Shown: positions 1-10,368, counted from the stretch's first letter. The stretch is 64,000 nt of DNA from Enterobacteriaceae endosymbiont of Donacia clavipes (GCF_012570365.1 NZ_CP046208.1:284734-348733), one strand, 5' to 3'. The notes: a model not told the origin generated them from the letters alone. Numbers and translations: made by a program.

Positions 1-988
1 CTTTTACTTTATCATTAACAGCTACTACTTTAGTAGGATGTATATTTTTATTTGTCCAATCCATTTCTGATATATGTACTAATCCTTCTACTCCTTCTAT
101 AATTTCAACAAAACAACCATAATCTGTTAAATTAGTAACACGTCCAACTAATGTACTATTTTCAGGATAACGTTTAGATATAGAAATCCAAGGATCTTCT
201 CCTAATTGTTTTAATCCTAATGAAACACGAGTTTTTTCTTTATCAAATTTTAATATTTTTATTGAAATTTCCTCTCCAATACTGACAATTTCACTAGGAT
301 GTTTTACTCTTTTCCATGCCATATCTGTAATATGTAATAGTCCATCTACTCCTCCTAAATCTACAAAAGCTCCATAATCAGTAAGATTTTTAACTAAACC
401 TTTTATTTCCATTCCTTCGTATATAGTATTAAGTAATTGATTTCTTTCAGCACTATTTTCTAATTCTATTACTGATTTTCTAGATACAACAACATTATTA
501 CGTTTTCGATCTAATTTTATAACTTTAAAATCTAGTTCTTTACCTTCTAAATGAGAAGTATCTCTAATAGGTCTAATATCTACTAAAGAACCTGGTAAAA
601 ATGCTCTAATACCATTTAGATCTACAGTAAAACCACCTTTTACTTTTCCGTTTATAATTCCTTTAATATTATTATTTTTTAAATTAGCTTTTTCTAATAT
701 TAACCAAGCTTCATGTCTCTTAGCTTTTTCTCTAGAAAGAATAGTTTCACCAAATCCGTCTTCTATGGAATCTAATGCTACATCAATTTTATCTCCTATT
801 TTTATCTCAATCTCACCTTGAGAATTTTTAAATTGAGTAATAGGAATAAAAGATTCTGATTTTAATCCAGCATCAACTAAAACAACGTCTTTTTTAATAG
901 AAATAACAGTACCAGTAATTATTGATCCTAAATTAATAACTTTATTTTTTAATGATTTTTCAAATAATTCAGTAAAACATTCACTCAT
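1..988 (-). CDS. rpsA: Ribosomal protein S1, N-terminal part (cut by window edge)
   Basis: Small-subunit protein S1, which binds mRNA on the 30S ribosome and promotes initiation on weakly structured or poorly matched leaders. The reading frame opens at the ATG at 986-988 with [13 protein letters not shown], matching the E. coli S1 start MTESFAQLFEESL, and runs 329 codons off the left edge without a stop. Repeated S1 (OB-fold) signatures are visible, for example [16 protein letters not shown] and [17 protein letters not shown], so at least the first three to four of six S1 repeats are present. In E. coli cmk lies between aroA and rpsA; here only about 217 bp separate them, so cmk is missing from this place. 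The C-terminal repeats lie outside the window, so completeness cannot be judged. Confidence 0.96.
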   Translation of the reverse strand, partial: MSECFTELFEKSLKNKVINLGSIITGTVISIKKDVVLVDAGLKSESFIPITQFKNSQGEIEIKIGDKIDVALDSIEDGFGETILSREKAKRHEAWLILEKANLKNNNIKGIINGKVKGGFTVDLNGIRAFLPGSLVDIRPIRDTSHLEGKELDFKVIKLDRKRNNVVVSRKSVIELENSAERNQLLNTIYEGMEIKGLVKNLTDYGAFVDLGGVDGLLHITDMAWKRVKHPSEIVSIGEEISIKILKFDKEKTRVSLGLKQLGEDPWISISKRYPENSTLVGRVTNLTDYGCFVEIIEGVEGLVHISEMDWTNKNIHPTKVVAVNDKVK

Positions 989-1043
989 ATTAGTAACTTT
1001 TAAATATGTATTAAAAATATATACTTAAATCATATTTAGTATT

Positions 1044-1077
1044 ATTTTTGAAAAAACTCATATAATCCTTATATGAG
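1044..1077 (-). terminator. Intrinsic terminator candidate after serC-aroA
   Basis: A perfect 9-bp inverted repeat (CTCATATAA, three-base loop, TTATATGAG; 1057-1077) is followed on the minus strand by six T residues (1051-1056). It lies downstream of aroA and upstream of rpsA, where a rho-independent terminator separating the two transcripts makes sense. The stem is AT-rich, as expected in this genome. Termination is inferred, not shown. Confidence 0.55.
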
Positions 1078-1205
1078 AATGAAATAAAATATATAAGTTA
1101 ATTTAATTATATAAAATATAATTTATTTTAAAGTTAACATTAATAATATTTTTCTGCAACTACATATGTAAATTTTTTAAATATTTTTATTAATAAATAT
1201 TTAAA

Positions 1206-2519
1206 TTATTTTTTTTTATTATTTTTACTATTATAAAAACTTATTTTTTTAAATTCTTTAAAAAAATTAGGATATGTTTTATTTATACATTGAGGATTAA
1301 TAATACTTACGGAATTATTTGAAAGTGCTAATAAAGAAAAACACATAGCAATACGATGATCATTATAAGTTTCAACAATAATTTTTTTTATTTTTTTAGG
1401 AGGAGTAATTATAATATAATCTTTACCTGTGATAATTTTTGCTCCTGTTTTTTTTAATTCATTAGACATTGCTTTTAAACGATCAGTTTCTTTTACACGC
1501 CAATTATATATATTTTTAATAATTGTAATTCCATTTGCAAATAAACTAGTAACAGCTATCGTCATAGCTACATCTGGAATATGATTCATATCCATATTTA
1601 TGGATTTTAAAATATTTTTAGTACAACTAATATAATTTTTACCATAATGTATAGTAGCACCCATTTTTTTTAAAACATTCGTATATTTTATATCTCCTTG
1701 GATACTATTTTTAGTAATATTTTTTATTTTTACTGTACCTCCTTTAATAGCTGCTGCAGATAAAAAATATGATGCAGAAGATGCATCTCCTTCTATAAGA
1801 TATTCTCCAGGAGAAATATAGTTTTGTTTTCCTAAAATTTTAAAATATTTATAATTATTATTTTGTACATTTACTCCAAAAATTTTCATTAATTTAATTG
1901 TTATATCAATATAAGGTTTTGATACTAAATTACTATTTATAATAATTGAAATATCTTTTTTTATTAAAGGACTAATTAGTAATAAAGAAGTTAAAAATTG
2001 ACTTGATATAGAACCTTTTATTTGAATATTTTTAGTGTTTTTGAAACCTCCTTTTATCTGTATAGGAGGAAAATTCATATTTTTTAAATATTTTATAATA
2101 GCTCCACAATTTGTTAAAGTATCGACAAGATGTTTAATAGGTCTTTCTTGCATACGTGGATCACCAGTTAAAATAATATCACATTTTTTATTTAATGAAA
2201 GTAAAGCAGTTAAAGGTCTCATTACTGTACCAGCATTACCAAGATACAATTTTAATTTTTTTTGTGGATTAATAATTCCATTATTTCCTGTGATTATGCA
2301 TGTTGTTTTATTATTTGATAAAAAAAATTTTATACCTAATAATTTTAACGCTTTTAACATGTAATTAACATCATCACTATTTAGTAAATTTATTAATTTA
2401 GTCTTACCTTTGGCTAAAGAAGATAATAATAATACTCTATTAGAAATACTTTTTGATCCAGGTAATATTATAGAACCTTGAATTTTTTCTATAGGTTTTA
2501 AAACCAGAATATTTTTCAT
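1206..2519 (-). CDS. aroA: 3-phosphoshikimate 1-carboxyvinyltransferase (EPSP synthase)
   Basis: Sixth step of the shikimate pathway in the cytoplasm: shikimate-3-phosphate plus phosphoenolpyruvate gives EPSP. The product has 437 residues (E. coli 427). The substrate-binding GSKSIS motif is near residues 21-26. The class I LGNAGT motif is at about 93-98, followed by MRPL. The PDVAMT segment carrying the catalytic Asp and the DHRIAM motif (about 387-392) are also present. All are intact, so the enzyme should be active; the class I signature predicts glyphosate sensitivity. It lies 39 bp downstream of serC, keeping the E. coli serC-aroA operon. aroB and aroK are also in this window (56-58 kb), so chorismate synthesis seems to be retained. 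The C-terminus is extended by a short Lys/Asn tail typical of AT drift. Confidence 0.97.
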   Translation of the reverse strand: MKNILVLKPIEKIQGSIILPGSKSISNRVLLLSSLAKGKTKLINLLNSDDVNYMLKALKLLGIKFFLSNNKTTCIITGNNGIINPQKKLKLYLGNAGTVMRPLTALLSLNKKCDIILTGDPRMQERPIKHLVDTLTNCGAIIKYLKNMNFPPIQIKGGFKNTKNIQIKGSISSQFLTSLLLISPLIKKDISIIINSNLVSKPYIDITIKLMKIFGVNVQNNNYKYFKILGKQNYISPGEYLIEGDASSASYFLSAAAIKGGTVKIKNITKNSIQGDIKYTNVLKKMGATIHYGKNYISCTKNILKSINMDMNHIPDVAMTIAVTSLFANGITIIKNIYNWRVKETDRLKAMSNELKKTGAKIITGKDYIIITPPKKIKKIIVETYNDHRIAMCFSLLALSNNSVSIINPQCINKTYPNFFKEFKKISFYNSKNNKKK

Positions 2520-2558
2520 AATATATTGTTTAAATTAAATTTAAAATAATCATAACAT

Positions 2559-3656
2559 TTATGAATACATTTTTTCGAAATTATTCATAAAATTTATTAA
2601 TTTTTCAACTCCTTCTATAGGCATAGCATTATATATTGATGCTCTAATACCTCCTATTATTTTATGTCCTTTAAGATAAATTAATCCAATATCTTGTGCT
2701 TTTTTTAAAAAAATATTTTCTTTTTTAGGATTTCTTAAATGAAAAACAACATTTGTTATAGATCTATTATGTTTATCTATTTTATTTATATAAAAACTAC
2801 TATTATCTATAGTTGAATATAATAATTGTGCTTTTTTTTCATTTATTTTACTAATATATTTTACTCCACCTTTTTTTTTCAACCACTGTAATACTAATCC
2901 TGATAAATATAAAGAAAATGTAGGAGGAGTATTAAACATTGAATCATGTTGAGAAATAATTTGATAATCTAATACTGAAGGTAATTCTTTACGTTTTTTA
3001 TTAATATTATCTATTATTAAATCTTTTTTTATAATAATAATAGTTAAACCTGCAGGACCTATATTTTTCTGAACACTAGCATATATCATTCCATAATTTT
3101 TAATATTTATTTTTTTTGTAAGTATAGATGATGATAAATCTGCTATAATAGTTTTATTTTTTAGTTTAGGTTCTTCATTTATTGCAATTCCTTCTATGGT
3201 TTCATTAGGACAATAATGAACATATTTTGTATTATTGTTTAAATTCCAATTTTTTATTTTTTCTACATAATAAATTCCATTTTTTTTTTTTACAGAATTA
3301 ATTATATTAGGTTTACAGTATTTTTTTGCTTCTTTTATAGCTTGATTAGACCAATGACCAATATTAATATAATCAGCTGTTTCATTATAAGATAATAAAT
3401 TCATAGGTATAGCTGAAAATTGTGTTCTAGCTCCTCCTTGACAGAATAATATTTCATATTCTAAAGGTATATTCATTAATTGACGTAAATTATTTTTTAT
3501 ATCCATCATTAATTTAATAAATTCATTATTACGATGACTAATTTCCATAACAGAAATATTTAAATTATTCCAATTTGTAAATTCATTTTGTGCTTTTTTT
3601 AATACTTCATAAGGTAATGTAGCGGGACCAGGACTAAAGTTAAATATTTTTTTCAT
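2559..3656 (-). CDS. serC: Phosphoserine aminotransferase
   Basis: PLP-dependent transaminase that converts 3-phosphohydroxypyruvate to phosphoserine in serine synthesis and acts on the 4-carbon analogue in pyridoxal phosphate synthesis. The product has 365 residues (E. coli 362). The start MKKIFNFSPGPATLPYEVL matches the family. The PLP-binding lysine lies in YASVQKNIGPAGL, and SMFNTPPTF and GHKIIGGIRASIYNAMP near the C-terminus are well conserved. It is the first gene of a serC-aroA pair. The coding strand holds a run of 12 A (3280-3291) that is in frame, so polymerase slippage there would corrupt a share of transcripts. Whether it serves serine, PLP or both depends on serA, serB and pdx genes outside the window. 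Confidence 0.97.
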   Translation of the reverse strand: MKKIFNFSPGPATLPYEVLKKAQNEFTNWNNLNISVMEISHRNNEFIKLMMDIKNNLRQLMNIPLEYEILFCQGGARTQFSAIPMNLLSYNETADYINIGHWSNQAIKEAKKYCKPNIINSVKKKNGIYYVEKIKNWNLNNNTKYVHYCPNETIEGIAINEEPKLKNKTIIADLSSSILTKKINIKNYGMIYASVQKNIGPAGLTIIIIKKDLIIDNINKKRKELPSVLDYQIISQHDSMFNTPPTFSLYLSGLVLQWLKKKGGVKYISKINEKKAQLLYSTIDNSSFYINKIDKHNRSITNVVFHLRNPKKENIFLKKAQDIGLIYLKGHKIIGGIRASIYNAMPIEGVEKLINFMNNFEKMYS

Positions 3657-3700
3657 TTTAAAATCCTATTTAATAATAATTTTTATAAATATATTATATT

Positions 3701-4819
3701 CTATATTTTTTTATATTTTTTCTTTAAATCATATGTATACATAGACATTATAATACCGAAATTAGTCATAACAACTACAAAAGATGTACCTCCATAACTC
3801 ACTAATGGTAAAGGAATACCAACAATTGGTAATAAACCACTAACCATACTCATATTAATAAATACACATAAAAACAATACTAATATTATTCCACCAATTA
3901 TCATTTTATTAAAAATATTTTTACAATTTAATGATAAATATATACCTCTTATTATTAATAACATATATAAAATAATGAAAAGTAATATTCCTATAAAACC
4001 AAATTCTTCAGCTAAAACAGAAAATATAAAATCAGTATGTTTTTCTGGTAAAAAATTTAATTGTGCTTGAGTTGCATTCTTCCAACCTTTACCTAATATT
4101 CCTCCCGAACCAATCGATATTTTAGATTGAAAAATATGATAACCTTTTCCTAATGCATCATAATTACTTTTTGTTAACATAAACATTCTTTCTCTTTGAT
4201 AATCATGTAATAATAAAACCCATGTAAAAGGAATAGATATAATAAATATTATTATACTTTTTATTATAACTTTCCAATATAATCCTCCTAAAAATAACAT
4301 AATAAGACCAGAAAAACTGATTAAAATAGCAGTACCTAAATCTGGTTCTTTTGCGACTAAAAGAGCAGGTATTAAAATTAGAATAATTGTTTCAAAAAAT
4401 ATTTTTATATTAATAGGATATTTATTTTTATTTAAAATTTGAGTAATAATTAAAGGAACCGATACTTTAGATATTTCAGAAGGTTGAAATTTAATAAAAT
4501 TAATATTTAACCATCTTTTTGCACCTTTTGTTTTATAACCAAAAAAATTTACCATTATTAATAAAAAAATAGAAAATAAATAAAATATAAAAGAATATTT
4601 TTTATAGAGATTAGGAGGAATTTGTGAAGCTATTATCATAATTATAAAACCTATTAAAAACTGTACTAACTTATGTTTTATTAAATTATAATTATAAGTT
4701 TCTGATATACTCCATGTTATAAACAAACTTAATGCTGAAATTAATATAATTAATATTAATAAAATAATATCTATATGTAAAACAGAATTTATAAAATATT
4801 TTAAATTTTTTTTTTTCAT
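3701..4819 (-). CDS. rodA: Peptidoglycan glycosyltransferase RodA (SEDS family)
   Basis: Inner-membrane SEDS polymerase that, with PBP2, makes glycan strands along the lateral wall of rod-shaped cells. The product has 372 residues (E. coli 370) and about ten hydrophobic segments. Family signatures are intact: FQPSEISK, KEPDLGTAIL, IGSGGILGKGW, LPEKHTDFIFSVLAEE (contains the essential Asp of the SEDS family) and GIPLPLVSYGG. It follows mrdA by 32 bp as in the E. coli mrdA-mrdB operon; rlpA and dacA, which follow in E. coli, are absent. The first codons after ATG contain a run of 11 A (4806-4816), in frame. Its retention implies that a peptidoglycan wall is still built. Confidence 0.96.
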   Translation of the reverse strand: MKKKNLKYFINSVLHIDIILLILIILISALSLFITWSISETYNYNLIKHKLVQFLIGFIIMIIASQIPPNLYKKYSFIFYLFSIFLLIMVNFFGYKTKGAKRWLNINFIKFQPSEISKVSVPLIITQILNKNKYPINIKIFFETIILILIPALLVAKEPDLGTAILISFSGLIMLFLGGLYWKVIIKSIIIFIISIPFTWVLLLHDYQRERMFMLTKSNYDALGKGYHIFQSKISIGSGGILGKGWKNATQAQLNFLPEKHTDFIFSVLAEEFGFIGILLFIILYMLLIIRGIYLSLNCKNIFNKMIIGGIILVLFLCVFINMSMVSGLLPIVGIPLPLVSYGGTSFVVVMTNFGIIMSMYTYDLKKKYKKI

Positions 4820-4851
4820 AATAAATTATAATTATATAAATAATCTACATT

Positions 4852-6722
4852 TTAAATTAAAAATTTTTCTTTATGTTTAAAAATATAATCAAAAATTTTT
4901 CTTGCAATATAACCTATTGAAATACTATTATCACTATTTTCTATAATAATTGTAATAGCTATTTTAGGATTTTCGAAAGGAGCAAAAGCTATTATAAGTT
5001 TATGATCTCTTAATTTTTTTTTTATTTTTTTAATATTACATTTTTTTAAATTTTTTAAATTAAAAACTTGAGCTGTACCAGTTTTTGCAGCTATATGATA
5101 GTTTGCTGAAGAAAAATATTTATACATAGTACCTTTTTTTTTATTAGCTACATTATACATTCCTAATTTTACTATATTCCAATATTTTAAAGGTAAATTT
5201 ATTATTTTTTTATCTTTTGGTTCCGAATAATAATAAAAAATATTATTTAGTTTTCTTTTTTGATAAATATGGGGAGTTTTACTAATACCATTATTTATTA
5301 AAATAATTAATGCATTATGTATTTGTATAGGTGTAGCATTCCAATAACTTTGTCCTATTCCAACTGAAATAGTATCTCCTAAATACCAAGGTATTTGTAT
5401 ATTATTAAATTTCCATTTTTTAGTAGGCATATTACCTAATTTTTCATTAAATAAATCAATATTTGTTAATTTACCATAACCAAATTTAGTCATCCATTTA
5501 TGAATTTTATTAATACCTATATTATAGGATAATTGATAAAAAAAAGAATCAGATGATTCTTGTAAAGCTTTTGTAATATTTAAATAACCATGTCCATTTT
5601 TTTTCCAATCTTTATAAATTTGATTAATTTTAGGAATTTTCCACCATCCAGGATCAAATAAAATTGTATTCTCATCTATTAAATTTAAATCTAATGCAAT
5701 TAAAGATACATAGGGTTTTACAGTAGAAGCAGGAGGATATATTCCTTGAATAACCCTATTAACTAATGGATGATTATTATTTTTTAGTAAAATATTTAAG
5801 TTTTGATTTTTAAAACTATTAATAAATAAATTAGGATCATAACTAGGTGTTGATACCATAGCTAAAATAGCACCATTTCTTGGATTACTAACAATAACAG
5901 CACCTTTGATATTAGCCATTAATGAATAAATATATTTTTGTAAAAAAAAATCAATTGTTAAAAAAATATCACTTCCTGTATATGCATTTTTTTTACAAAT
6001 TTTATATTTATATTCACCTTTATTATTTGTAGCAATTTTTTGGTAACCTAAATTACCATATAATAAATTTTCATAATATTTTTCAATACCACTAACACCA
6101 GTTGGGTGATTTTTAATATATTTTTTTATAAGATTTATATTTTTAAAAAAAATTTCTTTTTTATCATTATATAATTTAATATAACCTACTACATGAGCAA
6201 ATATATTACCATGAGGATAAAAACGCTTTTGATAAGATATTAAAGACATTTGAGGAAATCTATATTTATTTACTAAAAATTTTGATATTTGTACATCATT
6301 TAAATTATATTTTAATATAAATGGGGTATAATCATTATTTTTAATTTTTTTATTAAAAATATTAATAATATTATATTTATTATTTTTTAATTTTAATATT
6401 TTTTGTAGAATTATAAGATTTTGAAAAAAAATATTAGTTTTATCAGGTTTTATTTTTAAACGATAAAAAATTATATTTTTAGCTAAAACTATACCATTTC
6501 TATCATAAATTAATCCTCTATTAGGTCTTAAAAAAAAAAATTAGTATAATTTAATTCTGCTTGTAATTTATATTTTTTATAAGATTTAATTTGTAAATAA
6601 TATAAATTATATATTAAAATAATTATTAATATTGAAAATATTTTTATCGAAAATTTTATTCTTTGTAAAAATATTTTTGATTTTATTTCGTTTTTTTTTA
6701 AAAAATTGTACTTAATATTCAT
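4852..6722 (-). CDS. mrdA: Penicillin-binding protein 2, frame broken at a poly(A) run
   Basis: Inner-membrane transpeptidase that cross-links lateral-wall peptidoglycan with RodA. The gene is in two frames. An N-terminal part (6528-6722, 64 aa) carries the cytoplasmic start and single membrane anchor (FSILIIILIYNLYYLQI). The rest is read in another frame from LRPNRGLIYDRNG at about 6528 downward to 4852, passing continuously through the first internal ATG at 6249. The junction is a run of 11 A on the plus strand (6530-6540, T on the coding strand). Adding one base or removing two joins the frames into a protein of about 622 residues (E. coli 633). Everything downstream is well conserved: the YRFP dimerisation-domain segment, PPASTVKPYV with the active-site Ser-Lys, the SSD motif and AAKTGTAQ. 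I infer a functional gene rescued by transcriptional slippage, or a homopolymer sequencing error; a recent pseudogene is less likely. In E. coli holA and mrdA are separated by nadD, cobC, rsfS and rlmH; these are gone. Confidence 0.85.
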
Positions 6723-6754
6723 TAGTAATTTATAATCCGTAATATTTTAGATAT

Positions 6755-7768
6755 TTATAAAAATAAAAAAGCTAATCTTTCTAAATCAATCCAAAAATAT
6801 TCCTCTATATAATTAGATATTATAAAACTTTTAATATTTATTTCAATTTTTAATAATAATTTAATTATTAAATATAATTTTTTATAATTAATTCTTTTTA
6901 ATGATGTTTTAAAAAAAATTTTTTTTTTTATAGATATTATTTTATTTTTTTTAAAAATTATATCTAAAGAATATTTTTTTGAATTTCTATATAATTTTAA
7001 AAGTAAAAAAATGTTTTTTTGTAATTTATTTAAAATTAAAAATGGATTTTGTTGAATATGTTTCATATGTTTAATTATATTAATACTATTTTCTATATTT
7101 CCTACTAAAAGAGAATTAATTAAATTATTTTCTTTAATTAATATAAAATTATTTATATTATTATATATAATTGACAAAGGAGAAAAATTTTGGTTCTTCT
7201 TTTGTAAAGAAATATTTTTTATTATTTGATCTAATAAAATTAAATTATCAGAAAAATAATTTTGTAATAAATTATAAATATTTTTGTTTATGGTTAAATT
7301 TATTTTTTGAAAACAATAGTTAGTCCAATTAATAAATTCTATATTATTTAATTTATTACATTTTATAAATATAGAAAATTTATTATTTATAATATTTTTT
7401 ATTATTTTTTCTATATATAAACTTATATTATTATGAATTTCTATAATTAATATATTATTTTTATCTGTTAAATTTATTAAAAATTTAATATTTTTAATAA
7501 ATTTTAAGAATATATTTGTATTTAAAAAAATTAAATGTATAATTTGTTTTTCATAAAAAATATCAGTTATAGAAAATTTAGAAAAAATATAATCCCAAAT
7601 AAAATTTTTATCTACAATAATAACATTATTTTTAATAAATTTTAATTTTAAAAATTTATTAAATAATGAATTTATATTTTTTTTAATAAAAAATAATTCA
7701 TCTCCCGCTATAATATAGCAAAAAAAATTTTTATTATAAATTTTTTTATAAAAATAATTTAATAACAT
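6755..7768 (-). CDS. holA: DNA polymerase III delta subunit
   Basis: Clamp-loader subunit that opens the beta sliding clamp, working with DnaX and delta-prime. The product has 337 residues (E. coli 343). Sequence conservation is low, as usual for this subunit, but the N-terminal CYIIAGDELFF segment (family: YLLLGNDPLLL), the internal LLVGNIENSINII and NKLQKNIFLLLKLYR stretches, and the order leuS-holA-mrdA all agree with HolA. In E. coli lptE lies between leuS and holA; it is absent here. It is very rich in Ile, Lys and Asn and shows no recognisable catalytic residues, as expected since delta does not hydrolyse ATP. Confidence 0.9.
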   Translation of the reverse strand: MLLNYFYKKIYNKNFFCYIIAGDELFFIKKNINSLFNKFLKLKFIKNNVIIVDKNFIWDYIFSKFSITDIFYEKQIIHLIFLNTNIFLKFIKNIKFLINLTDKNNILIIEIHNNISLYIEKIIKNIINNKFSIFIKCNKLNNIEFINWTNYCFQKINLTINKNIYNLLQNYFSDNLILLDQIIKNISLQKKNQNFSPLSIIYNNINNFILIKENNLINSLLVGNIENSINIIKHMKHIQQNPFLILNKLQKNIFLLLKLYRNSKKYSLDIIFKKNKIISIKKKIFFKTSLKRINYKKLYLIIKLLLKIEINIKSFIISNYIEEYFWIDLERLAFLFL

Positions 7769-7812
7769 TGTATGTATTTTTATGAAAAATTAATTTCAAA
7801 ATTAATATATAT

Positions 7813-10368
7813 TTATATTTTTTTTGTAACTATATTAAATATTTTATGTGGTACATAAATTGTTTTTACAATTATAATATTTTTTAAAAATTTAGATATT
7901 TTTTTATGTAATAAAATATATTTTTTAATATTATTTTCTTTTTTTTTGTATTTTAATGGAATTAAAAGATTATATTTTTTTTTACCATTAATTTGAATTA
8001 CAATATTAAAAGTATCAAGTAAATTAGTATTAATATTTTCAATTATTGGCCATGATTCATAATCTATATCAGTATTTTTTCCCATATATTTCCATAATAT
8101 AAAACAAAAATGTGGTGTAAAAGGATATAAAATTTTTAATACTATTAATAATCCATTATAAATAATTAAATAATCTATTTTATTAGATATTTTATACTTA
8201 ATAATTTTATTAACTAAAAACATTACAGATGAAATAACTGTATTAAAAACTTGATTTGTTTCAAAATTATTTGTTACTTTTATAATAGTTTTATTTATAT
8301 AATTTTTTATTATTAATTGTTCTTTATTATATTTCGTAAATATAAAATATTTTTTATTAATTTGTTTATAATTATAATTTAATTTTTTATATTGATAAAT
8401 AAATTTCCATAATTTTTTTAAAAATCTAAACATTCCTTTAATACCTGATTCTTTCCATTCTAAAGACATTGTCGGAGGAGCTGCAAACATAATAAAAAGA
8501 CGTAAAGTATCAGCACCATATTTTTGAATAATATCTTTAGGATCTACACCATTATTTTTAGATTTAGACATTTTTATCATACCATTATATATTAATTTTC
8601 TTCCTTGATTATCAAAAATATTTGTAACATTATTATCTTTTTTAAAAATAATATTTTTTGATGAAACCCAATTATATTTATTATTTTTATCTATATAATA
8701 GTAAGAATCAGCTAAAACCATTCCTTGACATAGTAATTTTTTTACTGGTTCATCAGTATCTAGTAAACCTATATCTCTCATTAATTTATGAAAAAAACGA
8801 AAATATATTAAATGCATTATTGCATGTTCTATGCCTCCAATATATTGATCTATAGGTAACCAATATTTTGCTTTTTTTTTATCTAACATATTATTATTAT
8901 CATGAGGAGCTGTATATCTAACATAATACCATGAAGATTCAATAAAAGTATCAAATGTATCAGTTTCTATTTGTCCTTTTATTCCATTTTTATTATATTG
9001 AAACCATTTTAAATTTTTTTTTATTTTTTCATTATAATTTTCTTTTATATCTTCATTAAAAAAATTTTTAGGAAACACAAGAGGTAGATCTTTTTTTTTA
9101 AAAGGTATAAAATCTCCATTATTTTTTATAATAATAGGAATAGGAGTTCCCCATAAACGTTGTCTTGAAATACTCCAATCTTTTAAATGATAATATTTTT
9201 TATAAAATGCTATTTTTTTTTTAATTAAATGATTAAATAATAATTTATTATTAAATTTATTATTTTTATTAAAATTTAATATTTTTTTTTTATTTATAAT
9301 TAATATATTACATTTTTGTGCTAATAAAAAATCTTTTTTATCATATTCTGGTATACCGATGGTAGCATTTATTTCATAAATATTAGATAAATAATTTACT
9401 ATTATTATTGGTATTTTTTTTTTTGTAAAAATATTTTCAGCAAATAATAAACTATTAATACATTTTATATTATGAATAGGTAAAGATAAATTTTTTTCAT
9501 TAGAAAAAAAAGATTTACATTTTTCAATAAATTTTTTAATTTCTTTATTTTTAATAAATTTTTTACATATAGGATGATTATATAAAATTTTTATAAAACT
9601 TATATCTATAAATTGATATTTAGATTCTATAAAAACATTTAATTTTAAATTAGTATCAAAAATTTTAAAAAAAATTTCTACTCCTTTTATTTTACCTATC
9701 CAATTTTTTTGCATATTTTTAACTTGATTAGGCCAATTATTTAATTTTTTTAAATGATTTAATAATTCTTCATTATAAGAAGTAATTTTTAAAAACCATT
9801 GTTTAATCCATTTTTTTTTAATAAAATTATGACATCTCCAACAAGAATTATTTATAACCTGTTCATTAGCTAAAACTGTTTTATCAATAGGACACCAATT
9901 TACTAGAGCATTTTTTTTATATGCTAATCCTAATTTATATAATTTTAAAAAAAACCATTGTTCCCAACGATAGTATTCAGGATTACATGTTGTAATTTCT
10001 CTATCCCAATCAAAGCTAAATCCTAATAATTTTAGTTGTTTTTTCATATACAAAATATTATTTTTAGTCCAAATATTGGGAGATACATTATTATTATAAG
10101 CAGCTATTTCAGCTGGCAAACCAAAAGCATCCCATCCAATAGGATGTAAAACATTTTTACCTAACATACGTTGATATCTAGCAATAACATCTCCTATTGT
10201 ATAATTACGAACATGTCCCATATGTAATTTACCAGATGGATATGGTAACATTGATAAACAATAGAACTTTTCTTTATTATAATTTTCTTTTACTTTAAAA
10301 GTATTATTTAAATCCCATTTTTTTTGAACATAAGATTCTACTTCTTTAGGAGAATATTCTTTTTTCAT
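7813..10368 (-). CDS. leuS: Leucyl-tRNA synthetase with degenerate editing domain
   Basis: Class I synthetase charging tRNA-Leu. The synthetic site is intact: HMGH in PYPSGKLHMGHVRNYT and KMSKS in KMSKSKNNG. The CP1 editing domain is still present by length but its active site is lost. Where E. coli has the threonine-rich TTRPDT motif, the gap-free alignment here reads IESKYQ (about 9608-9642). Where E. coli has YGTGAVMAVPGHDQRD this protein has YEINATIGIPEYDKKD. The start chosen is the ATG at 10366-10368 (MKKEYSPKEVES, aligned with E. coli MQEQYRPEEIES), preceded by an AGGA ribosome-binding site. An ATG 132 bp further upstream would add a non-homologous tail and overlap ybeY. The product has 851 residues (E. 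coli 860). The C-terminal IYVPHKIFNIV matches the family tail. Confidence 0.97.
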   Translation of the reverse strand: MKKEYSPKEVESYVQKKWDLNNTFKVKENYNKEKFYCLSMLPYPSGKLHMGHVRNYTIGDVIARYQRMLGKNVLHPIGWDAFGLPAEIAAYNNNVSPNIWTKNNILYMKKQLKLLGFSFDWDREITTCNPEYYRWEQWFFLKLYKLGLAYKKNALVNWCPIDKTVLANEQVINNSCWRCHNFIKKKWIKQWFLKITSYNEELLNHLKKLNNWPNQVKNMQKNWIGKIKGVEIFFKIFDTNLKLNVFIESKYQFIDISFIKILYNHPICKKFIKNKEIKKFIEKCKSFFSNEKNLSLPIHNIKCINSLLFAENIFTKKKIPIIIVNYLSNIYEINATIGIPEYDKKDFLLAQKCNILIINKKKILNFNKNNKFNNKLLFNHLIKKKIAFYKKYYHLKDWSISRQRLWGTPIPIIIKNNGDFIPFKKKDLPLVFPKNFFNEDIKENYNEKIKKNLKWFQYNKNGIKGQIETDTFDTFIESSWYYVRYTAPHDNNNMLDKKKAKYWLPIDQYIGGIEHAIMHLIYFRFFHKLMRDIGLLDTDEPVKKLLCQGMVLADSYYYIDKNNKYNWVSSKNIIFKKDNNVTNIFDNQGRKLIYNGMIKMSKSKNNGVDPKDIIQKYGADTLRLFIMFAAPPTMSLEWKESGIKGMFRFLKKLWKFIYQYKKLNYNYKQINKKYFIFTKYNKEQLIIKNYINKTIIKVTNNFETNQVFNTVISSVMFLVNKIIKYKISNKIDYLIIYNGLLIVLKILYPFTPHFCFILWKYMGKNTDIDYESWPIIENINTNLLDTFNIVIQINGKKKYNLLIPLKYKKKENNIKKYILLHKKISKFLKNIIIVKTIYVPHKIFNIVTKKI

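Noticed and set aside
4852-6249. A separate 465-residue transpeptidase starting at the internal ATG 6249
   Set aside because: The same frame continues upstream through conserved PBP2 sequence to the poly(A) run, so this ATG is internal to mrdA.
6528-6722. A stand-alone 64-residue membrane protein
   Set aside because: Its sequence is the PBP2 N-terminal anchor; it is the front part of the frameshifted mrdA.
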